NCBI RefSeq assembly: GCF_003244875.1
Contig: NZ_LXXZ01000101.1
Location: 1-49,836, forward strand
Direction of reading: 5' to 3'
Origin: Stenotrophomonas sepilia
GTDB lineage: Bacteria > Pseudomonadota > Gammaproteobacteria > Xanthomonadales > Xanthomonadaceae
DNA length: 49,836 bases
Shown here: piece by piece, positions 35,939 through 44,583 of the stretch
Position numbering within the stretch: the stretch's first letter is position 1
Layout: each line of letters begins with the position of its first letter
Notes under the pieces: model-generated
Told to the model about the DNA's origin: nothing
What the model saw: only the letters and a program-made list of their open reading frames with translations
The model's database searches: none
Program-made: the position numbers and the translations under genes

Positions 35939-36154
35939 TTAACTTTGCAGCGCCACGCCCGGCCGAGGCCACAGCGCATCGTCGCGCTCCAGGTCGTAGT
36001 CGCTGCCGAACGCCAGTGCTGCTTCGCGAGGCGGAAGGTCTGCGTAGCAGCCCAGCAGGTACTCATCCATGCCAACATCGCGGTGGTCGATGGCGAACAG
36101 GTGAAGGAGCTCCTTGTCGAAGGCTTCCAGCCATGCGGGGTCGATCTTGGTCAT
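35939..36154 (-). CDS. small acidic protein, unknown
   Basis: The 71-residue protein begins MTKIDPAWLEAFDKELLHLFAIDHRDVG, strongly acidic with no signal peptide or membrane segment. An excellent ribosome binding site (GGAGG, 6 bases before ATG) supports it. I do not recognise the family. Small acidic proteins beside toxin/immunity clusters are sometimes immunity or regulatory proteins, but nothing here proves that. Confidence 0.68.
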   Translation of the reverse strand: MTKIDPAWLEAFDKELLHLFAIDHRDVGMDEYLLGCYADLPPREAALAFGSDYDLERDDALWPRPGVALQS

Positions 36155-36324
36155 GTCATCCTCCAGAGGGGAAAGGGAGGATGGCTGGAGCGCGTCTCAA
36201 GACACGGGACGCGAGCTTGACCAGGTTCCGAATCTCGCAGTGATCTGATTGCACGAGGTGGAAGGTCGGGGTAGAACGGGGCAGACTTGCTACGGCGCAT
36301 CATAGCTAAAGAAGGCGAAAGAGC

Positions 36325-36969
36325 ATGGAAGCATCGAAGTCGAACCAGCCTGCTCCTGGCAAGTACTTCCTCCTGATGCCTGATACCACGCGTGGGGGAA
36401 AGGGGCACGGCGTTGTGTTCGAGAACGCGAAGCGGCTGCGCATCCCGCCGCGCCTGATCCTGCGACCAGAAGAAGGGGGATTTCCCCCCATGGCGGAGAA
36501 GCCGCTGCTGGTCTACTCGGCAAAGAAGGGGAGCCTCCCAGAGGATCTGGAGGGGGGCATGAGCGGCTACTGGATGGTATCCGAACGATTACGCGACGCT
36601 CTTGTCTCTGTAGATCCAGTTGGCTTCGAGTTTGTAGAGTGTGACTACCGCCTTGCCGATGGATCCAAGGGCCCGCGGTACTTCCTATGCGATGTAACCC
36701 GTGAGCTCGATGCGGTGGACGAAGAAACCTCGGAACTTCGGATCATCGCTGACGCAGGCTATCGAGGTGGGAAGTTCTACGACCTAAGGGGCGGAGCCAG
36801 TCTGGCGTTCCGCAAGCAGGTCATCGGCCACGCCAGAATATTCCGGACGCCTTACTCGCGAAACCTCGTCTTCTGCGACAGAGAGCTCCGCGACGCTGTG
36901 TGGAACGCTGGAATCGGTGGGCCGCGCGTATCCCGGGGCCTCTTGTTCACCGACGCGGCCAGCATCTGA
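36325..36969 (+). CDS. Imm11/DUF1629-type putative immunity protein, copy A
   Basis: The 214-residue protein has no signal peptide, so it is cytoplasmic. It has the pattern shared by all six copies here: KGHGV near 27-31, LEGGMSGYWMVSERL near 75-89, CDYRLADGSKGPRYFLCDV, LDAVDEE, GKFYDLRGGASLAF and a final CDRELRDAVWNAGI. I recall this as the Imm11 (formerly DUF1629) family, found next to polymorphic toxins. It is closest to copy C (same MPDTTR start and DLRGGASLAF). Copies A-D probably neutralise related toxins from competitors; direct evidence is lacking. Confidence 0.82.
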   Translation: MEASKSNQPAPGKYFLLMPDTTRGGKGHGVVFENAKRLRIPPRLILRPEEGGFPPMAEKPLLVYSAKKGSLPEDLEGGMSGYWMVSERLRDALVSVDPVGFEFVECDYRLADGSKGPRYFLCDVTRELDAVDEETSELRIIADAGYRGGKFYDLRGGASLAFRKQVIGHARIFRTPYSRNLVFCDRELRDAVWNAGIGGPRVSRGLLFTDAASI

Positions 36970-37067
36970 GTCAGAGCTCTGAGGATCGGACCCTTGGGCG
37001 CCTTCTGGATTCGCTTCAACTGCTTACGAGCGAATTCGATTCACATTCACATGGTGAGATGACAAGC

Positions 37068-37709
37068 ATGGGATCAACCTCCACCCATCGGCCGCGCAAG
37101 GGCGAGTTCTTCAAGCTACGACCGGATGCTACCCGTAGAGGAAAGGGTCACGGGGTGGTCTTTGAAAACGAGGACGCGTTGCTTGCGACTCCCAGACTGA
37201 TCCTGTTGCCCGAAGCCCGTGGCGTCCCCCCACTGCGTGAAGTCGCGCGCTTGGTCTATCAGGAGCGGCAGGGCGTCCCTCCACAGGATCTGGAAGGCGG
37301 GTTGAGCGGCTATTGGCTGGTCTCCGAGCGATTGCGCCAGGTCATGGAAGAGATAGACCCTGACGCGTTCGTTTTCGCTGATACCGACTATCGCTTGGAA
37401 GACGGTTCAAAGGGACCAACCTACTTCCTTTGCGACGTGGTCCGTACGCTGGACGCCTTGGATGAAGAAGCGTCCCAGCTCAACATCGTGATCAGCGATG
37501 AGTACGAGGCAGGGAAATATTACCGCCTGACCGGTGATATCCGGTTGGCGTTCAAACGCGAAGTGCTGGGTTCGGCTCACGTGTTCAGATTGCCGTTCCA
37601 TGGCGGGGTATTCTGCGACCGAACGTTCAAAGATGCGGTGGAACCTGCCGGCATCGTCACGGCCAAGAGATCCAACGGGCTCTGGTTTGAAGATGTGGTG
37701 AACTGCTGA
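37068..37709 (+). CDS. Imm11/DUF1629-type putative immunity protein, copy B
   Basis: About 213 residues. ATG 37068 is preferred since GGTGAG lies 9 bases upstream; the frame stays open to 36900 but overlaps copy A and reads as non-coding there. It carries the family pattern (GKGHGVVFENE, LEGGLSGYWLVSERL, TYFLCDVVRTLDALDEEASQL, GKYYRLTGDIRLAFKRE, FCDRTFKDAVEPAGI). It matches copy D far better than its neighbours, including the identical C-terminus NGLWFEDVVNC. No partner toxin lies next to it. Confidence 0.8.
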   Translation: MGSTSTHRPRKGEFFKLRPDATRRGKGHGVVFENEDALLATPRLILLPEARGVPPLREVARLVYQERQGVPPQDLEGGLSGYWLVSERLRQVMEEIDPDAFVFADTDYRLEDGSKGPTYFLCDVVRTLDALDEEASQLNIVISDEYEAGKYYRLTGDIRLAFKREVLGSAHVFRLPFHGGVFCDRTFKDAVEPAGIVTAKRSNGLWFEDVVNC

Positions 37710-37796
37710 GTCGGTCCCACCGGCGCTAACCTCGCGACCTATGCTGCAAGTGTGCGGAGTGCGGTACATGCCTAAAATTGGGAGAGAAACAAGCAC

Positions 37797-38441
37797 ATGC
37801 CCTCGTCAAAACGTAATCAGCCTGTGCCTGGTGAATTCTATCTGCTGATGCCCGACACGACTCGAAGGGGAAGAGGGCATGGCGTTGAGATCGAGAATGA
37901 GGACGCACTGCTGACGCCTCCCAGGCTGATCATCCGCCCCGAAGAAGGCGGCTTTCCTCATCTGTCGCAGAGACCGCGTCTGGTGCTCGATCCAGAGCTG
38001 GGGGATCCACCGCAGGACCTCGAAGGAGGAATGAGTGGCTACTGGTTGGTATCAGAGCGCCTCAAGATGGCCTTCACCGAAATAGATCCCGTCGCCTTTG
38101 AGTTCGTGGAGTGTGATTACGTGCTTCCGGACGGCACAGAGGGCCCAACGTACCACCTGTGCGAGGTTGCTCGCGAGCTGGATGCGGTCGATGAGGAAGC
38201 ATCGAAGTTCCGGGTCATCGTCGATGAGGGCTATCCGGGCGGGAAGTTCTACGACCTTCGTGGCGGAGCAAGCTTGGCATTCAAGAGGTACGTAATCGGG
38301 GACAGTCATGTCTTCAGGAGCCCGTACTCCGGCGATCTTGTCTACTGCGATCGCGTGTTCCGGGATGCCATACGCGCTGCGGGAATTGGAAGCGAGTGTG
38401 AAACGCGTGGCCTGAGGTTCAAGGACGCGGCCAATGTCTGA
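37797..38441 (+). CDS. Imm11/DUF1629-type putative immunity protein, copy C
   Basis: The 214-residue protein is a close paralogue of copy A: shared LLMPDTTRRGRGHGV, RPEEGGFP, LEGGMSGYWLVSERL, FEFVECDY, RELDAVDEE, GKFYDLRGGASLAF and YCDRVFRDAI. GGGAGAG precedes the ATG. It is cytoplasmic and begins the second half of an A-B, C-D arrangement that looks like a duplicated two-gene unit. Confidence 0.82.
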   Translation: MPSSKRNQPVPGEFYLLMPDTTRRGRGHGVEIENEDALLTPPRLIIRPEEGGFPHLSQRPRLVLDPELGDPPQDLEGGMSGYWLVSERLKMAFTEIDPVAFEFVECDYVLPDGTEGPTYHLCEVARELDAVDEEASKFRVIVDEGYPGGKFYDLRGGASLAFKRYVIGDSHVFRSPYSGDLVYCDRVFRDAIRAAGIGSECETRGLRFKDAANV

Positions 38442-38816
38442 CATGGCGCGCGTCAGTCCAAGCATAATCCGCATGTCAAAATTGAAGATGGCTGCGGCGC
38501 GTCTCATGGAACGGGATCGGTAGTCGAACTTAAGATGGATTTCACTTTTTGTGCGATTTCTTGCCGGTGCAGAACGGGCTAAAAAACAGCCATGCCTATT
38601 CAGTACTTGAGTTGAAGGCAGGGCGGTAAGAGGCAGGCCGCATCGGGACTTCAGAGCGCCCAGAGGAATTGGAGAGCAGCAGTAGTGCGCTATGTCGGCG
38701 GAGAGGACTTCAGGCTGTGAGCGCTCGGGCATGACTCGAGGAGGGCATGGAAGGTTGGCACCCTCTGATAAGCTCTTGGCACGCTTATTTAGATTGATTC
38801 TGAGGTGAGGCAAACA
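38442..38816. other. gene-free stretch between immunity copies C and D
   Basis: There is no recognisable coding sequence on either strand; the long minus-strand frame over it is antisense to copies C and D. It is A/T-richer than the genes around it. It may be the remains of a deleted toxin or immunity gene, but I can see no toxin motif in any frame. TGAGGTGAGG at 38801-38810 serves copy D. Confidence 0.45.
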
Positions 38817-39473
38817 ATGACTTCGAATCTGCCAAAGAAGGGCGAGTTCTTCGAGTTGCGCCCAGATGCCCGACGGCGCGGCAAAGGGCATGGCGTCGTT
38901 TTTGAGAACGAGTCTTCCCTGAAGACCCCTCCAAATTTCCTCTTGCGTCCCGATCAGGGGGGCTTCCCGCCTCTGCGCGAGACACCGCGTCTAGTGTATT
39001 ACCCAAGTGAGGGGTGGCCACCGGAGGATCTTGAAGCTGGAATGAGCGGCTATTGGCTCGTTTCCGGGCGTCTCCGCGAGGTGATGGCGGCCGTGGACCC
39101 AGGTGCTTTTGCCTTCAGGGAGACTGACTATCGACTCGCTGATGGAGCAATGGGTGGCCCTTATTTCCTTTGCGATGTCATCAGAACCATTGATGCCTTG
39201 GATGAGGCAGCATCCCAGCTGAAGATCATCGTTAGTGACGACTATGAAGAGGGGAAGTACTACGACCTGACCGGCGACGCGCGTCTGGCATTCAAGCGGG
39301 AGGCCATCGTTGACGCTCACGTGTTCCGGCTCCCCTACTACGAGGGAGTCTTCTGCGACCACATCTTCAAGAACGCAGTAGAAGGTGCCGGCATCGTGAC
39401 CGCCAGAACATGCAACGGGCTCTGGTTCGAAGACGTTGTGAACTGTTGGGCCAGACGGTCCTCCGAAGATTGA
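38817..39473 (+). CDS. Imm11/DUF1629-type putative immunity protein, copy D
   Basis: The 218-residue protein is a close paralogue of copy B (GEFFELRPDARRRGKGHGVVFENE, YFLCDVIRTIDALDEAASQLKI, GLWFEDVVNC). It ends with an extra tail WARRSSED that B lacks. ATG 38817 follows AGGTGAGG; a GTG four codons upstream is unlikely. It is cytoplasmic. The GLR-type motif of the others is partly changed here (VSGRLREV). Confidence 0.8.
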   Translation: MTSNLPKKGEFFELRPDARRRGKGHGVVFENESSLKTPPNFLLRPDQGGFPPLRETPRLVYYPSEGWPPEDLEAGMSGYWLVSGRLREVMAAVDPGAFAFRETDYRLADGAMGGPYFLCDVIRTIDALDEAASQLKIIVSDDYEEGKYYDLTGDARLAFKREAIVDAHVFRLPYYEGVFCDHIFKNAVEGAGIVTARTCNGLWFEDVVNCWARRSSED

Positions 39474-39592
39474 GTAGCACTGCGGTTTGGAGCCCAATCT
39501 TTAATGACAATGCGATCTCGATCTGTGCGTTCCGAACAATGTTTGCCTGAGCTCGCTGACGCCAGTGGATAACGAGAATGAATGAGGACGGC

Positions 39593-40222
39593 ATGAATAG
39601 AGTTGCGCCCCCTAAAGGTCGCTTCTACGTGCTTAGCCCCGATATGGGTGCGCCTGGTCGTGGTCATGGGGTCGAATTGGACAATGAAGAGGAAATCCCT
39701 TGGCCGACCTACATGAGCGAGCCTTCTGAGGTGGGCGGGCTTGCATCACTCAGGGTTGTTCCCAAGCTTCGCTTCGATAGCCAAGTGGGTGATATGCCTT
39801 TGGATCTGCAAGGCGGATTCAACGGCTATTGGCTGATTTCTCAACCCCTGAAGGATGTAATGGAGAACATCGATGCCGAAGGCTTTGCCTTTGCGAAGTG
39901 TGCCTTTCAGCTCGAGGACGGTTCAGAAGGTGAGCCTCACTACTTGTGTGAGGTGATAAGAATTCTGGACGCGATTGACGAGAATGCATCGAGTGTGAAA
40001 ATTCTGGATGGCTACCGGAACGGCAAGTACTACAGCCTCTCAGGTGGCGGCAAGTTGTCCTTCAAGGAAGCGGAAGTGGCTGATGCGCATGTATTCATGG
40101 ATATCCATTCGGGCAGCCGTGTCTACTGTGACAGAGTGCTTCGCGACGCGCTCATCGAGCATGGATTTGGAATGGTGATCAATCCGCGCGGCGTGTGGAT
40201 TGAAGACGCTGCAGGCTACTAG
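39593..40222 (+). CDS. Imm11/DUF1629-type putative immunity protein, copy E (partner of the toxin fragment)
   Basis: About 209 residues. ATG 39593 has GAGG 5 bases upstream; ATG 39578 has no binding site. It is a divergent family member: it retains GRGHGVELDNEE, LQGGFNGYWLISQPL, HYLCEVIRILDAIDE, GKYYSLSGGGKLSF and YCDRVLRDALI. It lies 38 bases upstream of a truncated AHH-nuclease head, the same order and spacing as copy G and the intact effector. It is therefore likely the cognate immunity gene of the lost toxin. Confidence 0.8.
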   Translation: MNRVAPPKGRFYVLSPDMGAPGRGHGVELDNEEEIPWPTYMSEPSEVGGLASLRVVPKLRFDSQVGDMPLDLQGGFNGYWLISQPLKDVMENIDAEGFAFAKCAFQLEDGSEGEPHYLCEVIRILDAIDENASSVKILDGYRNGKYYSLSGGGKLSFKEAEVADAHVFMDIHSGSRVYCDRVLRDALIEHGFGMVINPRGVWIEDAAGY

Positions 40223-40260
40223 TTAAACAGCACTTTTCGCCCTCTTGGGAACGGAATCCT

Positions 40261-40464
40261 ATGCCCGCAGAAAGCGTAATTCTACAAAGTCATCATGTCT
40301 TTGAGCAGGTGGTGTTCAGGGATCATCCTCTCGTCAAGAGGCTTGTCGAGGCGGGATACCTGGCTAAGGATGAATCGCTCAATCATCTCTACCTTCCGTC
40401 TGGAGGTGGGCTCGCGGAGGACCTCGACACCTCTCCACATCCTCGCTGTCAGGTCCAAGTGTGA
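40261..40464 (+). pseudogene. orphan N-terminal fragment of an AHH-type nuclease effector
   Basis: This 67-codon frame aligns without gaps over its first 60 residues with the N-terminus of the intact effector at 41193. H11-H12 (SHHVFEQ against QHHAIEQ), N41, P46 (NHLYLP against NLINMP) and SPH at 58-60 fall at the same positions. Directly after SPH the similarity stops and the frame ends seven codons later. It is a remnant of a second toxin head cut off by recombination, not a frameshift: the other frames downstream do not resume the match. A ribosome binding site remains, so a short peptide may still be made. Confidence 0.75.
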
Positions 40465-40519
40465 TCGATGTAAGCTCTCTCACAGATCGTATTTGCAAGA
40501 AGCCCAAAGGAAAACGACG

Positions 40520-41161
40520 ATGGAACCGATGGCAATCAATGGGCCTGAATCGGGAAGATTCTTCCTGTTTGCGCCGGACTTGGAAAGCAATCGTCCTTTC
40601 AGAGGAGCGATCTTCGAGAACGTTCAGGCGCTGCTGTCGCCACCGCGGATAATCCTCAGGCCAGAGAACGGTGGATTTCCCGAGCTCCGGGAGAAGCCCC
40701 GAATTGTGTTCGATGCTTCTCAGGGGCCTGCGCCGCGGGATCTGGAGGGTGGCTTCAGTGGGTACTGGCTGGTCTCGGAGCGACTCCAGAGCGTAATGAA
40801 CGCGCTGGATCCAGGCGCCTTTGCATTCGCCGAATGTGATGTTCGCTTTGCAGATGGCGCGCGGGGGCCACGCCACTTTCTGTGTGACGTAGTGAGAGAG
40901 CTGGACGCAGTGGACGAGGATCGTTCACGGCTGGATATCGAGATTGACGATGACTTCGTCAATGGCAAGTTCTACTCGATTGCAGGCGGGGCCAGCTTGG
41001 CCTTCAAGAACGATGCACTGGCAGGAGCGCATGTCTTCCTCACACCGTTCAGCACGTTCGTGATCGCTGATCGTAGGTTTGTGGATGCTGTGCATGCTGC
41101 TGGAGTGCCGGATGATCCGGAGTTGAGTGGAATATCTTTTATTGATGCATCAGATATCTGA
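40520..41161 (+). CDS. Imm11/DUF1629-type putative immunity protein, copy G (likely cognate of the AHH effector)
   Basis: About 213 residues. ATG 40520 follows AAAGGA; the frame upstream overlaps the toxin fragment and is not coding. It keeps the family pattern (LRPENGGFPELREKP, LEGGFSGYWLVSERLQ, HFLCDVVRELDAVDED, GKFYSIAGGASLAFK). Its C-terminal motif is altered (IADRRFVDAVHAAGV instead of CDR). It ends 31 bases before the AHH effector gene. That immunity-then-effector order makes it the best candidate to protect the cell from that effector. Confidence 0.83.
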   Translation: MEPMAINGPESGRFFLFAPDLESNRPFRGAIFENVQALLSPPRIILRPENGGFPELREKPRIVFDASQGPAPRDLEGGFSGYWLVSERLQSVMNALDPGAFAFAECDVRFADGARGPRHFLCDVVRELDAVDEDRSRLDIEIDDDFVNGKFYSIAGGASLAFKNDALAGAHVFLTPFSTFVIADRRFVDAVHAAGVPDDPELSGISFIDASDI

Positions 41162-41192
41162 TTAAGTGCGGCTGCACGGAAGGAGCCTCCAG

Positions 41193-44100
41193 ATGCCTCG
41201 AGTCGTTCCCATTTTTCAGCAGCATCACGCCATCGAGCAACAGACGCTTGGCAATAGTCGCTTGCTCAAGGCTCTGGCTGATGCGGGTCGCTTCAACATC
41301 GATGCCGATCAGAACCTGATCAATATGCCCCACGACAAGGCGCTCGCGCAGGCCTTGGGGGTGTCACCTCACAACGGCGGACCGATTCGTGAGTATCGAA
41401 TCGGATTGGAGGCCAATCTCGCCCGCCTCGAGAGAAGCCGGGATGGCCAAGCAGCGCTGGCTGGCGACCTGGAGGCAATGGATCGCATCGCTGCCAAAGT
41501 TCATCGGTTGAGCGACATTTCACAGGTCGGCTTGGCCAACGGAGATCTGCGGACGAACACTGCTTTAGGACAAAGCACCGATCAGGCACGTGCCCAGACG
41601 AGGGAGTTCTACAGGAGGCCCGAGGAGTACGCCCAGCAGTACTCTGGACAGCTGGAGCACCACCAGCAGTCTTCCGTTCTTTCCAGGCAATGGAGCGCCG
41701 TCACACCCAACGAGAGCCGCGTTGTATACACGCTCCAGCACTTTCAAGGATCCGGACAGCCGCTGATACGTGGCGGCAACATCGAGCTGCAGCGTAACGG
41801 ATTGTCGAATGCTATCGCTGATGCCCATCAAGCCGGGCGTCTCCAGATGTCTCCGGGCGGCGTTCTTGTAGTTGAGTCTGTTCTTGGTGAAGAGGCCGCG
41901 TCACGCCTTCGTGCTCCGGTCGGGCAACGCGGCGGAGTTACCCTGGACCTCCTCCTCGGCGAAGCCTCCACCAGCCAACTGATCCGCTCCGGCGGCCTGC
42001 TCGCCTCCGGCGCCGACGCTGTCATCACCGCCCGCCGCACCTCGCAACTGCTGGAAGAAGGCAACGGCACGGCCGCCCAGTCCGAGCTCACCCACGCTCT
42101 GGCACGCAACGGCGGTGGCTGGATCGGCGGCATGGCCACCGCATCACTGATCGGCACGTCGAGTTTCGTCCCTGCGGCCATCGTCGCGGGCGATGCGCTG
42201 CTGATGAGCAAGGCGTTCGACAAGGGTGCCGATCTGCTCGACAACCGCGCCATCTACCAGCAGACCGACAAGGCCGATGTCACATGGCAGTTCAATGGCC
42301 TCAACTGGCAGCGCCAGGCGGTCATGGACAGCGCGGGCGACGGCCTGGGCAATCCGGCTGAGCGCAGTGTGGGTGCCAGTTACGAGAAGGCCCGCGAGCT
42401 GGGTGCGTACGCCCACGTAAAGGCGGTAGAGCTGGCGCTGGGCAGGGCGCCGCCGCCGCAGGATCCTTTCAGCATCCCGGCGAAGGCTGGCGAGAGCCGT
42501 CTGGACAACCCCAACTGGCACCGCGATGCGCAGACCGAACAGTGGACGCGGCAGGTCAAGATCAGCGTGTCCGGTGCCAACGACCGGGGGGTGTATGAGA
42601 CGCAGACCGCCAGCCCCGAACGCGCCAACGAGTTGAATCGTGAGGCGGTGCAACGCATCGAGAGCAACATCGCCAACGGCAAGGCCGCGATTGCCGCCAG
42701 CTATCTGGAGACTTACGTCGCTACCCGCGCCAGCGACTTCGTGCCGCTGGTGCCGGAGGCGGTGGAGCAGGCCCGTGCCAGGCCCGACGCCATCCGGGGC
42801 TCGGACAACCAGCTCTACCAGCGCGATGAAGCAGGGCAGTGGAGCCATGCGGGCCAGATCGCGCAGGGGAACATGGCGCTGGAGCTGGAGCTGACCCGCA
42901 CCATCCAGCAGCCGTCGCTCGATCAGTTCAACCAGACTATTGCCGCATTGGAATCGCGGCCGCTGCCGTCTGCGGCGGAGGTGAACCAGAACGAGCTGCG
43001 CCACAGCTACTACGCTGCGGGCATCGCGCTGACCCCAGTGTGGGAGCAGGCCATTGCGCTGGCCACGACGCGCACGCGCGAGCAGCGCGGCATTACGGGT
43101 CCCACGCTGCAGGAACTGGGGCCTGTAGCCGAGGGCAACGCGGGCGCCTCTCGGCCCATCACCCATTACCAGGTAGGCCAGGATGGCGTGGCGCGCGCCG
43201 TCGCGACCACCAGCACGCAGGAGCTGCAGGCCGCATGGAATGAGATGCGCGCGCGTGCCAATGAGCAGGCACCGTTGCCCGACTCGCCCGAGCTACGCAT
43301 TGCAGCGCTGTCGGCGAGTGAGCAGGAGGTGTACCGGCAGGCAATGCAGGAGGCAAATCGGCTAGGTGCTGCGCAGTTGGATGCGGGGCAGGCTGCACGA
43401 GCGGCCGCGCAGGTGGCACATGGCGACAAGCCATCGGAGCAGGGCGGGAACGTGGAAGTGCGGCCGGAAGAGCTGGCGACTGCGCAGTCCGTCGTTTCTG
43501 CGGCGGTTGCGGCAGCGCCGCCAGCGATAACGGTCACGCCACCGCCTACGCCTGCCCCACAGCACAAGCCCGAGCTTCAGCGGCAGGCCGAGCAGCGTGA
43601 TCCGCCGCGGCGTGAGGCGGAGCCCCAACCTCAGCCCCATCCAAACAGCGAGGCGCCCACCGATAGCCGCACGGTCTCACAGACACCGGAGCCGGCTGGG
43701 CCGATGCAGGCGCACCCGGCCGCACTTGAGCGCGCGACGCCACATGCCGCCGCGCCTTTGGATGCGGCAACGCAGGCGATGCCAACGCAGCGCACAGAGC
43801 AGGCATCGGAGCCGGAGCAGATGGCCCCGGTGCCTGCGGTCGCTCCCACTCCAAAGCAGGACATGGCAGTGCAGGACGCTGAGCCGGTGCCGTTCAAGGA
43901 GCCGCTGCCTGCTGAACCTGCGCGCGATCCGTGGCCTATGGCGCAGGAAGCGGCACAACACGTGCCGGAGCCCGAACCGACTCCATCGGATGACCTCCAG
44001 CCCGTCACTGCGGCTGTCACTGTTCCTGCCGCGCCCACGATTGCACCAAGCCCTGAGCCAGCCGAACCCGCACCGGATGAGGCATCGGGCCCGAACCGGG

Positions 44101-44540
44101 CGCTGCAGGACCCCACGCAGCCCGGCCACCCCGATCACGCGCTGTATCAGCAGATCCGTGAGGGCGTGGAAGCGCTGGACGCCAAGCACGGTCGCAGCTT
44201 CGATGAAGTCAGCGAGCGGATGACTGCCAGCCTTCTCGTACTGGCCAAGGACAACGACCTGGAGCGGGTGGACCATGTGCTGGTGAGCAACGCTACGCGC
44301 GAACACCCGGCCGGGCACACGCTGTTCGTGGTGCAGGGCGAGCCCAGCAATCCGGCACACCAGCGCGCTGCGATGCCGACCGAGCTGGCGGCGCAGACAT
44401 CGGTGGAGGAATCACTGCAGCAGTTCGATGCAGTCAGCCGTGAAGCGCACCAGCGTGCGCTTGCCAATCAAATGGACCAGCAGCTGGAAGACCAGCGGGT
44501 GCAGCACGAGATACAGATTCGTGCGGCGAGCGGGGGATGA
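41193..44540 (+). CDS. XVIPCD-bearing type IV secretion effector with N-terminal AHH nuclease-like module
   Basis: The 1115-residue protein has four parts. Residues 1-90 match the AHH/HNH-EndoVII-type pattern (H11-H12, N41, P46, SPH60 followed by GGPIREY). Residues about 250-750 form a backbone including a hydrophobic Gly/Ala stretch (about 305-335). Residues 770-960 are Pro/Glu/Ala-rich. Residues about 972-1100 are an XVIPCD: HPDHALYQQIREGVEALD, HGRSFDEVSERMTASLLVLA, RVDHVLVS, TLFVVQGEPSNPAHQ. XVIPCD is the docking signal for VirD4 of the Xanthomonadaceae killing T4SS. ATG 41193 has GGAAGGAG 7 bases upstream. Codon use shifts to GC-rich near 41930. It probably kills competitors by cleaving nucleic acid; the AHH call is by motif only. 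Confidence 0.85.
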   Translation: MPRVVPIFQQHHAIEQQTLGNSRLLKALADAGRFNIDADQNLINMPHDKALAQALGVSPHNGGPIREYRIGLEANLARLERSRDGQAALAGDLEAMDRIAAKVHRLSDISQVGLANGDLRTNTALGQSTDQARAQTREFYRRPEEYAQQYSGQLEHHQQSSVLSRQWSAVTPNESRVVYTLQHFQGSGQPLIRGGNIELQRNGLSNAIADAHQAGRLQMSPGGVLVVESVLGEEAASRLRAPVGQRGGVTLDLLLGEASTSQLIRSGGLLASGADAVITARRTSQLLEEGNGTAAQSELTHALARNGGGWIGGMATASLIGTSSFVPAAIVAGDALLMSKAFDKGADLLDNRAIYQQTDKADVTWQFNGLNWQRQAVMDSAGDGLGNPAERSVGASYEKARELGAYAHVKAVELALGRAPPPQDPFSIPAKAGESRLDNPNWHRDAQTEQWTRQVKISVSGANDRGVYETQTASPERANELNREAVQRIESNIANGKAAIAASYLETYVATRASDFVPLVPEAVEQARARPDAIRGSDNQLYQRDEAGQWSHAGQIAQGNMALELELTRTIQQPSLDQFNQTIAALESRPLPSAAEVNQNELRHSYYAAGIALTPVWEQAIALATTRTREQRGITGPTLQELGPVAEGNAGASRPITHYQVGQDGVARAVATTSTQELQAAWNEMRARANEQAPLPDSPELRIAALSASEQEVYRQAMQEANRLGAAQLDAGQAARAAAQVAHGDKPSEQGGNVEVRPEELATAQSVVSAAVAAAPPAITVTPPPTPAPQHKPELQRQAEQRDPPRREAEPQPQPHPNSEAPTDSRTVSQTPEPAGPMQAHPAALERATPHAAAPLDAATQAMPTQRTEQASEPEQMAPVPAVAPTPKQDMAVQDAEPVPFKEPLPAEPARDPWPMAQEAAQHVPEPEPTPSDDLQPVTAAVTVPAAPTIAPSPEPAEPAPDEASGPNRALQDPTQPGHPDHALYQQIREGVEALDAKHGRSFDEVSERMTASLLVLAKDNDLERVDHVLVSNATREHPAGHTLFVVQGEPSNPAHQRAAMPTELAAQTSVEESLQQFDAVSREAHQRALANQMDQQLEDQRVQHEIQIRAASGG

Positions 44541-44583
44541 GTAGGGCATGCACTGCACTGGCGACCTGGACGGAGGACTGAAG

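Noticed and set aside
35830..36078. An 82-codon minus-strand frame overlapping the 71-residue gene
   Set aside because: Trp/Arg/Cys-rich shadow composition; the overlapping frame has a perfect ribosome binding site and normal composition.
38052..38891. A 279-codon minus-strand frame over immunity copy C and the C-D gap
   Set aside because: Mostly antisense to copies C and D; no start signal and no recognisable motif.
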